A stretch of DNA of 64,000 nucleotides from an uncultured bacterium. Lineage in GTDB: Bacteria; Cyanobacteriota; Vampirovibrionia; Gastranaerophilales; Gastranaerophilaceae. Positions 34,350-41,774 of the stretch are shown here, in pieces. The notes under the pieces are model-generated. The model ran no database searches. It was not told where the DNA came from and was given only the letters and a program-made list of their open reading frames with translations. The position numbers and the translations under genes are program-made. The first letter of the stretch is position 1, and every line of letters begins with the position of its first letter. The stretch is taken from assembly GCA_949293185.1 (NCBI GenBank), contig CASFCQ010000001.1:33906-97905 (forward strand). Reading direction: 5' to 3'.

Positions 34350-34952
34350 ATGGTAAATGGTGTAAACGGGGTTGGTACAAATGGTCTTAGTGCTGCGGAA
34401 TTAAAAGAATTTGTTCAGGAACTTATAGATGAAACTTTAGCAACAAAAGAATCTGAAGCTGCTGCAAACAGCGAAGTTACAGCAGAGACTGCAGATGAAG
34501 AATCCGGTCTTGTAGTTGAAGGAACAACAGAGCAAGCTGAAGAAGTACAAACAGATAAAGTGGAAAATCCCTTAACAGGAATTTTAACAAGTATAACTTC
34601 TATGTTTGAAACACTTATGAACGCTTTGTTAGAAGTAGTTGGTGCTAAAAAAGACGATGCAGCCGCGACTGATGACGAAGCTGCGGCAGGTACAACAGAT
34701 ACTGGCAACGAAAAATATGTTATGACAGAAGACGAAAAAGCATATTTGACCTTGCATCCGGATTATGTAAAAGATTTAATAGCCGAAGAAAAATATCAGG
34801 AAAAATACGGCAATAAAAAAGGTTTATTTGCTAATGCATTAAAGAGTTCTCGATTGGAAAGACTAGCAAGGACCGTAACGGATGCAGAAGTGCAGGCATA
34901 TTTGCAGCTGCACCCTAATGTAATTAAAGATGCAATCGCAAGCGGCAAATAA
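34350..34952 (+). CDS. Acidic Ala/Glu-rich protein with a duplicated LHP motif, 200 aa
   Basis: The ATG at 34350 is nine bases from AAAGG; the frame also has an ATG at 34341 that touches the site. Residues 30-70 and 100-125 are low-complexity and acidic (SEAAANSEVTAETADEE). One hydrophobic helix lies between (TGILTSITSMFETLMNALLEVVG). The C-terminus carries a repeated motif, YLTLHPDYVKDLIAEE and YLQLHPNVIKDAIASG, about 50 residues apart, each preceded by a (E/D)-D-E-K-A or D-A-E-V-Q-A helix start. No family recognised. Terminated by a strong hairpin. Confidence 0.68.
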   Translation: MVNGVNGVGTNGLSAAELKEFVQELIDETLATKESEAAANSEVTAETADEESGLVVEGTTEQAEEVQTDKVENPLTGILTSITSMFETLMNALLEVVGAKKDDAAATDDEAAAGTTDTGNEKYVMTEDEKAYLTLHPDYVKDLIAEEKYQEKYGNKKGLFANALKSSRLERLARTVTDAEVQAYLQLHPNVIKDAIASGK

Positions 34953-34984
34953 TAAGAATCTAAAACTCAATGACTAAAAATCAA

Positions 34985-35017
34985 AGGCGGTACAATAAAA
35001 AATTGTACTGCCTTTTT
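34985..35017 (+). terminator. Rho-independent terminator
   Basis: AGGCGGTACAAT pairs (one mismatch) with ATTGTACTGCCTTTTT around an A-rich loop. Confidence 0.85.
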
Positions 35018-35079
35018 GATATTCTTTTTTTTAACAGTATAGTCTGGCAATTTTTAATATTCATTTGTTTTGTAGATGT

Positions 35080-35787
35080 ATGAATATCCCCGAACTTGCA
35101 ATAAAATCAATAAAAGAGCAAAACAAATTTTTACCTGCTGTCAATTACAAAAACGTAACGTTAATGTCTCAGCAAGGTAATTCGTGCGATGAATGTATTA
35201 CACAGACTCAGGTGTCTTCAGTAAGTGCTAAATTTTTAAAGACACTGTTCCCGAATGAAAAAATTGCACTCAAAAGTTTTGTAACCTGTAGAGAAAATGG
35301 AAAAAATATTCCTGTGTATATAACAAAATTTGAAAAACAGGATAAAATTTATTTTTACCTTAAAGATGAACAAGCCGATAAACTAGGCTATGCAACTCTG
35401 TCATATCCCAGCGGAGGGGTGTTTAAAGTTCCTATGGGGAAAGACTACATATACAATTCAATGGAGCTTGTTGCACTGGAATCCAAAAATCAGGCAAGAA
35501 AGTTTTCTCCATACAGAGGTATAGGCACAGAACTTTTGAAAGCTGCTGTAAAAGAAAGTAAAGCAAAAGGATTTGGCGGCAGAATTCATCTTATGGCATA
35601 TGATAAAAACTCTCCTGTGCTTTTTTACTATAAAAACGGACTCCGATTTACAAGCAGTGAAAAGGATGTTTTAATGCAAAAGTTTTTGAGCACACCTGCT
35701 GCTCAAAGAGGGGAGCTGCCTCCTGATTTACAAAGCGGATTGATGTATTTGCCGGAAGAAAATATTGAAAAACTTCTTGCAATGTAG
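35080..35787 (+). CDS. GNAT-family acetyltransferase-like protein
   Basis: 235 aa. The C-terminal part has the acetyl-CoA binding pattern SPYRGIGTELLKAAVKESKA (R-G-x-G-x-x-L-x-x-x-A) followed by IHLMAYDKNSPVLFYYKNGLRF, which fits motif B of GNAT enzymes (N-x-x-x-x-x-FY-x-x-GF). The N-terminal 70 residues hold a cysteine cluster (NSCDEC). The start is taken as ATG 35080; the TTG at 35065 is weaker. No clear ribosome site. The acetyl acceptor is unknown. Convergent with the kinase gene, one base apart. Confidence 0.72.
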   Translation: MNIPELAIKSIKEQNKFLPAVNYKNVTLMSQQGNSCDECITQTQVSSVSAKFLKTLFPNEKIALKSFVTCRENGKNIPVYITKFEKQDKIYFYLKDEQADKLGYATLSYPSGGVFKVPMGKDYIYNSMELVALESKNQARKFSPYRGIGTELLKAAVKESKAKGFGGRIHLMAYDKNSPVLFYYKNGLRFTSSEKDVLMQKFLSTPAAQRGELPPDLQSGLMYLPEENIEKLLAM

Positions 35788-35788
35788 A

Positions 35789-37603
35789 TTAAGCTTCTGC
35801 ATTGTCTTCAACTGCTTCATCTTCAACAGGATGGATGGGCAAACGGAATCCGAAAGTTGAACCTTCTCCTGGACGACTTTTTACAAAAACCTGCCCCTTA
35901 TGATGTTTTTCTATAGTAATTTTTACAAGGTGTAACCCTAGCCCCGTACCTTTTACAGTGTGTGTGTCATTTTCCACTCTATAGAAACGCTCGAATATCT
36001 TTTTCTGGTGTTCTTCCGGAATTCCGCAGCCCTGATCTTCAACAGAAACTTCAATATATTCAGGGTCTCGCGCAATTTCTGCACGTACTTTGATTCTTCC
36101 GTTTTCCGGCGAATATTTTATTGCGTTTGAAATTAAATTATTCAATGCTCTTTCTATACTGTCAGCATTAATTGGTATTTCTGGAAGATCAGGTTCTTTG
36201 ATAAGAGAGAAGGTAATATTTTTTTCTTCTGCTAACACCTGCATTGATTTTAGTTCGTCTTCAATAAGCGGAACAATATTGGTAAGTTCTTTTGTAACCT
36301 TTACATTGCCTGCCTCAAGCCTTGAAAAATCAAGGATATCATTAACCATTTTTTGCAGCCTTGCTGCTTCTTTGTTAATAACTTCAAAGAACTCTTTGTT
36401 TGTTTTTTCATCAAAATCATCAGAGTGATTGTATAAAGTATCAATATATGTTCTCAATACTGTTACAGGAGTCCTTAATTCATGGCTTACATTGGAGATG
36501 AAGTTGCTTTTCATTCTGTCTATTTCAACTTCTTTTGTAACATCGATAAGTACTATAACATATCCGACATAATCCTGATTGTTAGAAAACATTGGAGAAA
36601 TCACGGATTTGATAACCCTGCCGTCAACTTCTATGTTAAACTCTATAGGTTTTTTCTCCATAATATCCAGAGGGGTGTCTTTGAATTGTTCAATTTTTTC
36701 TTTAAAACATAGTTCTCCGTCCGTATCACAATACATCTGGATTTTTGTGTTGAGAATTTGTTCATCCTCAACCTCAAGCATCTTTTTAGCTGCATTGTTA
36801 ACAAGCACTACATTATCAAAGTTGTCACACACAACTACACCGTTTACGATGCTCATTAATACTGCTTCAAATTTGTTGCGCTCAAGTGTAAGCTCATCAA
36901 TATTTTGTTCTTCATATTGATGCAGTCTTTGCGACATATCATTAAACGCATGGATAAGGTCTTTTATTTCACCTGACGTATTTTTGTCATCCAGAGTGTA
37001 TCCAAAATCTCCGGTAGAAATCTTTTTTACTCCGTGGTGGAGTATACTTAGTTCTCTTGTAATAAGGATTGTGTTAATCAGAATCACCAGTGTAAATACA
37101 ATCCATGCAACAGTGAACACAACCAGCATTGAATTTCTTGTCGCGTGGGATATGTCTTTGGAAGCTCCTCCTGATAATCCTACTGTGACTTTGCCGATAT
37201 TTGTTTTAGCGCCGCCGATATCTGCAATCATTTGTGCAAAGCTTGTTATTTGGGCTTTTTGCGCTCTTTGCGGGTAATCATTTTTTGTAGAATATATTAC
37301 ATTATTCTGATTGTCCCTAAATTCAATAAAAGCTATTTCATTGTTGCTGTTGATTATTGAACGGGAATGGTTTTGCAGTATATTAAAACGGTCAAACTCC
37401 TGAATATCTTTTGTTATTTCAACACTTTCAATAGCCAGAGTTTTTGTTAAAATTTCTCCAAAACCTCTGTAAACTTCTGATATTTTTTCCTGAATATTTG
37501 TGATAGCAAAAACAGCCAACCCGATAATTAAAAGAGTGCTGACTACCAACCCTAACAGGATTAACTTATTTTGTGTGCTAATACTGAGAGATTTCTTATC
37601 CAT
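35789..37603 (-). CDS. Sensor histidine kinase (HAMP-PAS-HisKA-HATPase), orphan
   Basis: 604 aa. Two membrane segments (LILLGLVVSTLLIIGLAVFAI and VFTVAWIVFTLVILINTILI) enclose an extracytoplasmic sensor of about 120 residues. A HAMP domain (GVKKISTGDFGYTLDD), a PAS domain (LMSIVNGVVVCDNFDNVVLV), the H-box SNVSHELRTPV with the phosphorylated His, the N-box NLISNAIKY, and G boxes DQGCGIP and GTGLGLHLV follow. The order is that of PhoR/WalK-type kinases and cyanobacterial NblS. No response regulator gene is adjacent, so it is an orphan. Start chosen at ATG 37603 over an upstream TTG. Confidence 0.93.
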   Translation of the reverse strand: MDKKSLSISTQNKLILLGLVVSTLLIIGLAVFAITNIQEKISEVYRGFGEILTKTLAIESVEITKDIQEFDRFNILQNHSRSIINSNNEIAFIEFRDNQNNVIYSTKNDYPQRAQKAQITSFAQMIADIGGAKTNIGKVTVGLSGGASKDISHATRNSMLVVFTVAWIVFTLVILINTILITRELSILHHGVKKISTGDFGYTLDDKNTSGEIKDLIHAFNDMSQRLHQYEEQNIDELTLERNKFEAVLMSIVNGVVVCDNFDNVVLVNNAAKKMLEVEDEQILNTKIQMYCDTDGELCFKEKIEQFKDTPLDIMEKKPIEFNIEVDGRVIKSVISPMFSNNQDYVGYVIVLIDVTKEVEIDRMKSNFISNVSHELRTPVTVLRTYIDTLYNHSDDFDEKTNKEFFEVINKEAARLQKMVNDILDFSRLEAGNVKVTKELTNIVPLIEDELKSMQVLAEEKNITFSLIKEPDLPEIPINADSIERALNNLISNAIKYSPENGRIKVRAEIARDPEYIEVSVEDQGCGIPEEHQKKIFERFYRVENDTHTVKGTGLGLHLVKITIEKHHKGQVFVKSRPGEGSTFGFRLPIHPVEDEAVEDNAEA

Positions 37604-37781
37604 TACAAAAAGAATTATATCATAAATCAAAAATATATAACTATTATTATATTATTATAAAAAATTTTTATGATACACTGTGTGGATGTAAAGCGTCGCA
37701 AAACACATTAAATTCAAAATAAAATAGATTCTGCTATCTTGCATTTTTATAAATTTTTGTTCATCATGAAAATAAATTCAT

Positions 37782-37802
37782 TTGAAAAGGTGAGCAGTGA
37801 CG
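37782..37802. repeat. 21-base sequence repeated from 13445-13465
   Basis: Exact 21-base match to an intergenic sequence 24 kb away. Here it lies about 60 bases before the pseudouridine synthase start, followed by a short GTTCGAGACGAAACTC stretch. Possibly the edge of a degraded interspersed repeat. Confidence 0.6.
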
Positions 37803-37860
37803 CCTCCAATGTTCGAGACGAAACTCTGATACCGGATTATAAGAAAGCCAGCAGACGTTT

Positions 37861-38631
37861 ATGTTTAACAAAAAGAATCCAAAACAGGAACAAATCCGAC
37901 TTAATAAATTTATTGCATCTTCCGGTCTTTGTTCAAGACGCAAAGCCGATGAGCTTATTGAACAGGGATTTGTGAAAGTTAATGGAACAACTGTTAAGGA
38001 AATGGGCTATCTTGTAACAAATAAAGATAAAATCACTGTAAAAAATCAGCCTTTAAAAAAAGCTGCACCTGTTTATGTAAAATATTATAAACCGGCAGGT
38101 TATATTACAACAATGAGTGATGAAAAAGGCAGAAAAACTATCTATGATATTTTGCCGGATGACATAAAAGACCTCAAACCTGTGGGTCGTCTGGATAAAG
38201 ATTCAACTGGGCTTTTGATTCTTACAAATGACGGCGATTTTATAAACAAAATGACACACCCTTCCGTAAAGATTCCTAAGGTATACAGGGTTGCCGCTGA
38301 AGGAAAAATGAATCAACAGCATCTATTACAAATGGCAAAAGGTATTGAAATAGAAAAAGGAAAAATCGCATATGCTGATGCTGTAATTCTTGATTATGAA
38401 GGGAAAAACACAATCCTGCAGATTGTTTTGTATCAGGGAATGAACAGGCAGATAAGAAAAATGCTGGACTCTTTGGGCTTTCCCGTTATATCATTAAAAA
38501 GAATTTCTCACGGAACAATAAATATTCAAGGTCTCAAAAAAGGTCAGTTTAAATATATAAAGCCACGTGAAATTTCAGACTTAATAAAATACATTCAAAA
38601 GCTTGAAAAACAACAATTAAAGGAAAAATAG
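37861..38631 (+). CDS. RsuA/RluB-family pseudouridine synthase
   Basis: 256 aa. N-terminal S4 RNA-binding domain (IRLNKFIASSGLCSRRKADELI) and catalytic domain with PVGRLDKDSTGLLILTNDG, which holds the catalytic Asp, then GMNRQIRKMLDSLGFPVISLKR. It isomerises uridine in ribosomal RNA. RsuA versus RluB/E/F cannot be decided by eye. The start ATG at 37861 has only a weak ribosome site. Coupled to bioD, four bases downstream. Confidence 0.93.
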   Translation: MFNKKNPKQEQIRLNKFIASSGLCSRRKADELIEQGFVKVNGTTVKEMGYLVTNKDKITVKNQPLKKAAPVYVKYYKPAGYITTMSDEKGRKTIYDILPDDIKDLKPVGRLDKDSTGLLILTNDGDFINKMTHPSVKIPKVYRVAAEGKMNQQHLLQMAKGIEIEKGKIAYADAVILDYEGKNTILQIVLYQGMNRQIRKMLDSLGFPVISLKRISHGTINIQGLKKGQFKYIKPREISDLIKYIQKLEKQQLKEK

Positions 38632-38635
38632 CCCT

Positions 38636-39358
38636 ATGCAGGTTTTTGTTACAGGTACTGATACAGATGTAGGAAAAACGGTTGTAACAGCGGGTCTTGC
38701 CGCCGTAATGCAGTCACTCGGATACAAGGCAGGTGTTTATAAGCCTTTTCAAAGCGGTGCAGAGGTAAAAAACGGTTTTTTAGTTTCACATGATTTAGCT
38801 TATGTAAAACAGTTCGATTTTTATATAGAAACGCTTTGTTCTTATTTGCTTAAAGCCCCAACCGCACCGTATATTGCAGCGGAATTGGACGGTATAGAAA
38901 TTGATATGGATACAGTAAAACAGGAGTACAATTCCATAAAAGAGAACTGTGATATTCTTCTTGTTGAAGGTGCAGGCGGTTTAATGGTTCCTGTTACAAA
39001 AGAGGTTTTAATGATTGATGTTGCAAAAATGTTAGAAATTCCTTTGTTAATTGTAGCCCGCCCGAATCTGGGGACAATAAATCATACTCTGTTAACGATA
39101 AATGCTGCCAAAAGTGCCGGTATTGATGTTGCCGGTGTAATAATAAACAGATATCCGCGCGGAACAAATGATATTGCCGTAAAAACCGCTCCAAAACTTA
39201 TTGAAGAATACTCTGACGCCAATATACTCGGCATAATTCCGGATATAGAAGATTTTAAAAATGCAAAACCCGGAGCATTGATTAATGTATTTATCAACAG
39301 CCTTGATATAGAGGGAATTTTCAGGATAAAAATTCCTAAACTAAATTTGTCATTATAA
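38636..39358 (+). CDS. bioD: Dethiobiotin synthetase
   Basis: 240 aa. P-loop variant VTGTDTDVGKT at residues 4-14, KPFQSGAE, and VEGAGGLMVPV are the BioD signatures. It closes the ureido ring of dethiobiotin with ATP and CO2, the penultimate step of biotin synthesis. No other bio gene is adjacent, so the pathway is dispersed or partial. Starts four bases after the pseudouridine synthase. Confidence 0.94.
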   Translation: MQVFVTGTDTDVGKTVVTAGLAAVMQSLGYKAGVYKPFQSGAEVKNGFLVSHDLAYVKQFDFYIETLCSYLLKAPTAPYIAAELDGIEIDMDTVKQEYNSIKENCDILLVEGAGGLMVPVTKEVLMIDVAKMLEIPLLIVARPNLGTINHTLLTINAAKSAGIDVAGVIINRYPRGTNDIAVKTAPKLIEEYSDANILGIIPDIEDFKNAKPGALINVFINSLDIEGIFRIKIPKLNLSL

Positions 39359-39466
39359 ATGTTTTTTATGCAGCCAAAATACTTGTAAAGATTTTATAAA
39401 GGCTGTTTCGGTCAGTGGTAAAATTAAAGAATAGTTAGGAAGACGTATGTGGAAAAGGAGAGTTTT

Positions 39467-40591
39467 ATGATTCCTATAGTTGATTTAAAAAGACAATACA
39501 AACAAACAGGAGCTGAAATCGAAAAAGCGGTTATCGATGTTTTGCGTTCAGGTGCTTATATTTTAGGACCTAATACAAAGGCTCTTGAACAGGAATTTGC
39601 ACAATATCTTGGTACAAAACATGCTATCGGGCTTAACTCAGGTACTGACGCTTTACACCTTGCTTTAAGAGCATTGGATATAGGTGCGGGCGATGAAGTT
39701 ATTACAGTAGCATTTACATTTGTTGCAACTACGGAATCTGTTGAAATAGTCGGCGCAACACCTGTATTTGTTGATATTGATCCTGATACTTTTAATATGG
39801 ATGTAACTCAAATCGAATCTAAAATTACTCCTCGTACAAAAGCTATTATGCCTGTACACCTCTACGGTCAGCCTGCTGATATGGATGCTATTATGGATAT
39901 CGCAAAACGTCACAATCTTTATGTAATAGAAGATTGCTGTCAGGCTATCGGTGCTGAATATAAAGGTAAAAAAGTCGGTTCGTTCGGTGATATCGGATGC
40001 TACAGCTTCTTCCCCACTAAAAATTTAGGCGGTATGGGTGACGGCGGTATGGCTGTAACTAACAGTGATTACTTAAAAGACAGAATGATTGCTTTAAGAA
40101 ACCACGGCGGTGCAGTAAGATATCACCACGACGAAGTAGGTGTAAACAGCCGTCTTGATGAAATTCAATCAGCTATTTTAAGAGTAAAAATGAATTATAT
40201 CGATGAATGGAATAAAATGCGCCGCGAAGTTTCTCATAGATATACAGAACTCTTTAAAGACTGTCCTGATGTTCAAACACCTAAGGAACTTCCGGATACT
40301 TACTGTGTTTATCACCAGTACACAATTAAAGTTCCTCACAGGGATGAAGTACAAAAAATGCTGCAGGAAAACGGCGTAGGCGCAATGCTTTATTATCCGA
40401 TTCCTTTGCATATGCAAAAAGTCCACGCTCATCTGGGCTATAAGATGGGTGATTTGCCTAATACAGAATATGATACACAGCATGTTATGAGCTTGCCGAT
40501 GTTTGCTGAATTAACTTTAGAAGAGCAAAAAGAAATTGTTGAAAAAGTTAAAGATGCAATTGCAAAGTGCAAATCTAAAGCTTGCTGCTAA
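39467..40591 (+). CDS. DegT/DnrJ/EryC1/StrS-family sugar aminotransferase
   Basis: 374 aa from ATG 39467 (AAGGAG six bases upstream). PLP-dependent fold type I enzyme. Motifs: GLNSGTDALHLALRAL (phosphate loop), EDCCQAIGAEYKGKKVGSFG, and FFPTKNLGGMGDGG with the PLP lysine. NSRLDEIQSAIL and YHQYTIKV are typical. Such enzymes transfer an amino group to keto-sugar nucleotides for surface glycans. The partner genes (dehydratase, acetyl- or formyltransferase) are not adjacent. It stands alone, with a strong terminator. Confidence 0.93.
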   Translation: MIPIVDLKRQYKQTGAEIEKAVIDVLRSGAYILGPNTKALEQEFAQYLGTKHAIGLNSGTDALHLALRALDIGAGDEVITVAFTFVATTESVEIVGATPVFVDIDPDTFNMDVTQIESKITPRTKAIMPVHLYGQPADMDAIMDIAKRHNLYVIEDCCQAIGAEYKGKKVGSFGDIGCYSFFPTKNLGGMGDGGMAVTNSDYLKDRMIALRNHGGAVRYHHDEVGVNSRLDEIQSAILRVKMNYIDEWNKMRREVSHRYTELFKDCPDVQTPKELPDTYCVYHQYTIKVPHRDEVQKMLQENGVGAMLYYPIPLHMQKVHAHLGYKMGDLPNTEYDTQHVMSLPMFAELTLEEQKEIVEKVKDAIAKCKSKACC

Positions 40592-40614
40592 TAAATTTAT
40601 GTATACTTAATAAT

Positions 40615-40654
40615 AAAAATGCCTCTCATATTAAAAATGAGAGGTATTTTTATT
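40615..40654 (+). terminator. Rho-independent terminator after the aminotransferase
   Basis: AAAAATGCCTCTCAT pairs with ATGAGAGGTATTTTT (one G-U/T mismatch) around a seven-base loop. Confidence 0.87.
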
Positions 40655-40738
40655 TTTTGTAAAGGTTTTACAAAGAAATGTCAAATTTTTATTTTTCCGG
40701 TTTTAATGCAGTTGTAAACAGCAAAAAAGAATTAAAAT

Positions 40739-41689
40739 ATGTATATAAGTACAATTCCTTATACTCCGAAACAGAATTTTGTAAGCTTTTCCTCTCAAAA
40801 ATTGTCTGATAGCGGCTTTGTGTCAAAAGCTGACCTGCTCAAAGAGATTGAGTCGGGTTTGTCTGTGGAAGAAATTTCTCGTAAATATAAAACAAGCGTA
40901 CCCAGACTTTTGACTCTGGCAAAAGTGTTCGGATTATTTCAAAAATTAAAAGAAAATCCTAAAAATCAGGCTGACATAAATATTAAAATTGCAGCACCTA
41001 AAAAAACTTCCGCACAAAATCAAATAAATCTTGATGTAGAAATACCAAAACTAATCGAACAAAATGCAACGATTGAGCAAATGCAAAAGACCCTCGGGGT
41101 AAAAAAATACGTAATAACAAAATGGATAAAAATCAACACCCCGAACGGTCTTAGAGCACTAAAAAAAGAACGAATGAGAAAAATATATGATTCTGACCTT
41201 TCTAATAAAGAACTGGCACAATTAATGGGCGTTCCTCAAAGAAATGTAACAACAACGCGTCCTAAATACGGGGTCTTTATGTCGAAAAGAAAAGAAGAAA
41301 AAACATTAGAGCAAATAAAAAACGCTTTGAATTGCTCTGTAAAGATAAAAGACATTGCAAAAGAAGCCAACGTTCATGCGCAGACCTGCCGTAAATATAT
41401 ACAAAAATTCAATTTGATGCAGGTCAAAATGGATAACTTAAAAGAATTTATATTTCTAAGAATAAAAGATGGAAAAGGCAAGTATGCCATAGCCAAAGAA
41501 TTACAAATTTCAGAATCAGCCCTTGTAAAATTGCTTGACAAATTAAACATTAAAGACGCATTTGAACAACATAAACATAATCTTCAAGAACAGGTTCAGC
41601 AACTGCGTCAAAAAGGACTGAAAATAGAGGAAATAGCTCAAAAATTGGGGATAAGCAGCGGAACAGTCAGAAATTACATAAAAAAATAA
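40739..41689 (+). CDS. Protein of six tandem helix-turn-helix units
   Basis: 316 aa. Six similar HTH units of about 35-40 residues can be read: 31-66 (SGLSVEEISRKYKTSVPRLL), 100-132 (ATIEQMQKTLGVKKYVITKW), 144-178 (LSNKELAQLMGVPQRNVTT), 190-226 (VKIKDIAKEANVHAQTCRKY), 233-271 (GKYAIAKELQISESALVKLL) and 283-316 (KIEEIAQKLGISSGTVRNYI). Each resembles the resolvase/sigma-like HTH. There is no catalytic domain. The N-terminal leader ends NFVSFSSQ. An array of six would contact a long or repeated DNA target. Family unknown. Confidence 0.78.
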   Translation: MYISTIPYTPKQNFVSFSSQKLSDSGFVSKADLLKEIESGLSVEEISRKYKTSVPRLLTLAKVFGLFQKLKENPKNQADINIKIAAPKKTSAQNQINLDVEIPKLIEQNATIEQMQKTLGVKKYVITKWIKINTPNGLRALKKERMRKIYDSDLSNKELAQLMGVPQRNVTTTRPKYGVFMSKRKEEKTLEQIKNALNCSVKIKDIAKEANVHAQTCRKYIQKFNLMQVKMDNLKEFIFLRIKDGKGKYAIAKELQISESALVKLLDKLNIKDAFEQHKHNLQEQVQQLRQKGLKIEEIAQKLGISSGTVRNYIKK

Positions 41690-41774
41690 CCTTAATTTAG
41701 GCATTCCGGTTTATTTATTATGATTTTTGATTATGCTATTATACCCTCAGAGTGATATTTATGAGGGGAAAGTT

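Noticed and set aside
37739..37975. 78-codon open frame before the pseudouridine synthase
   Set aside because: Overlaps the start of a clear S4-domain gene in another phase and covers the repeated 21-base sequence; no family-like sequence.
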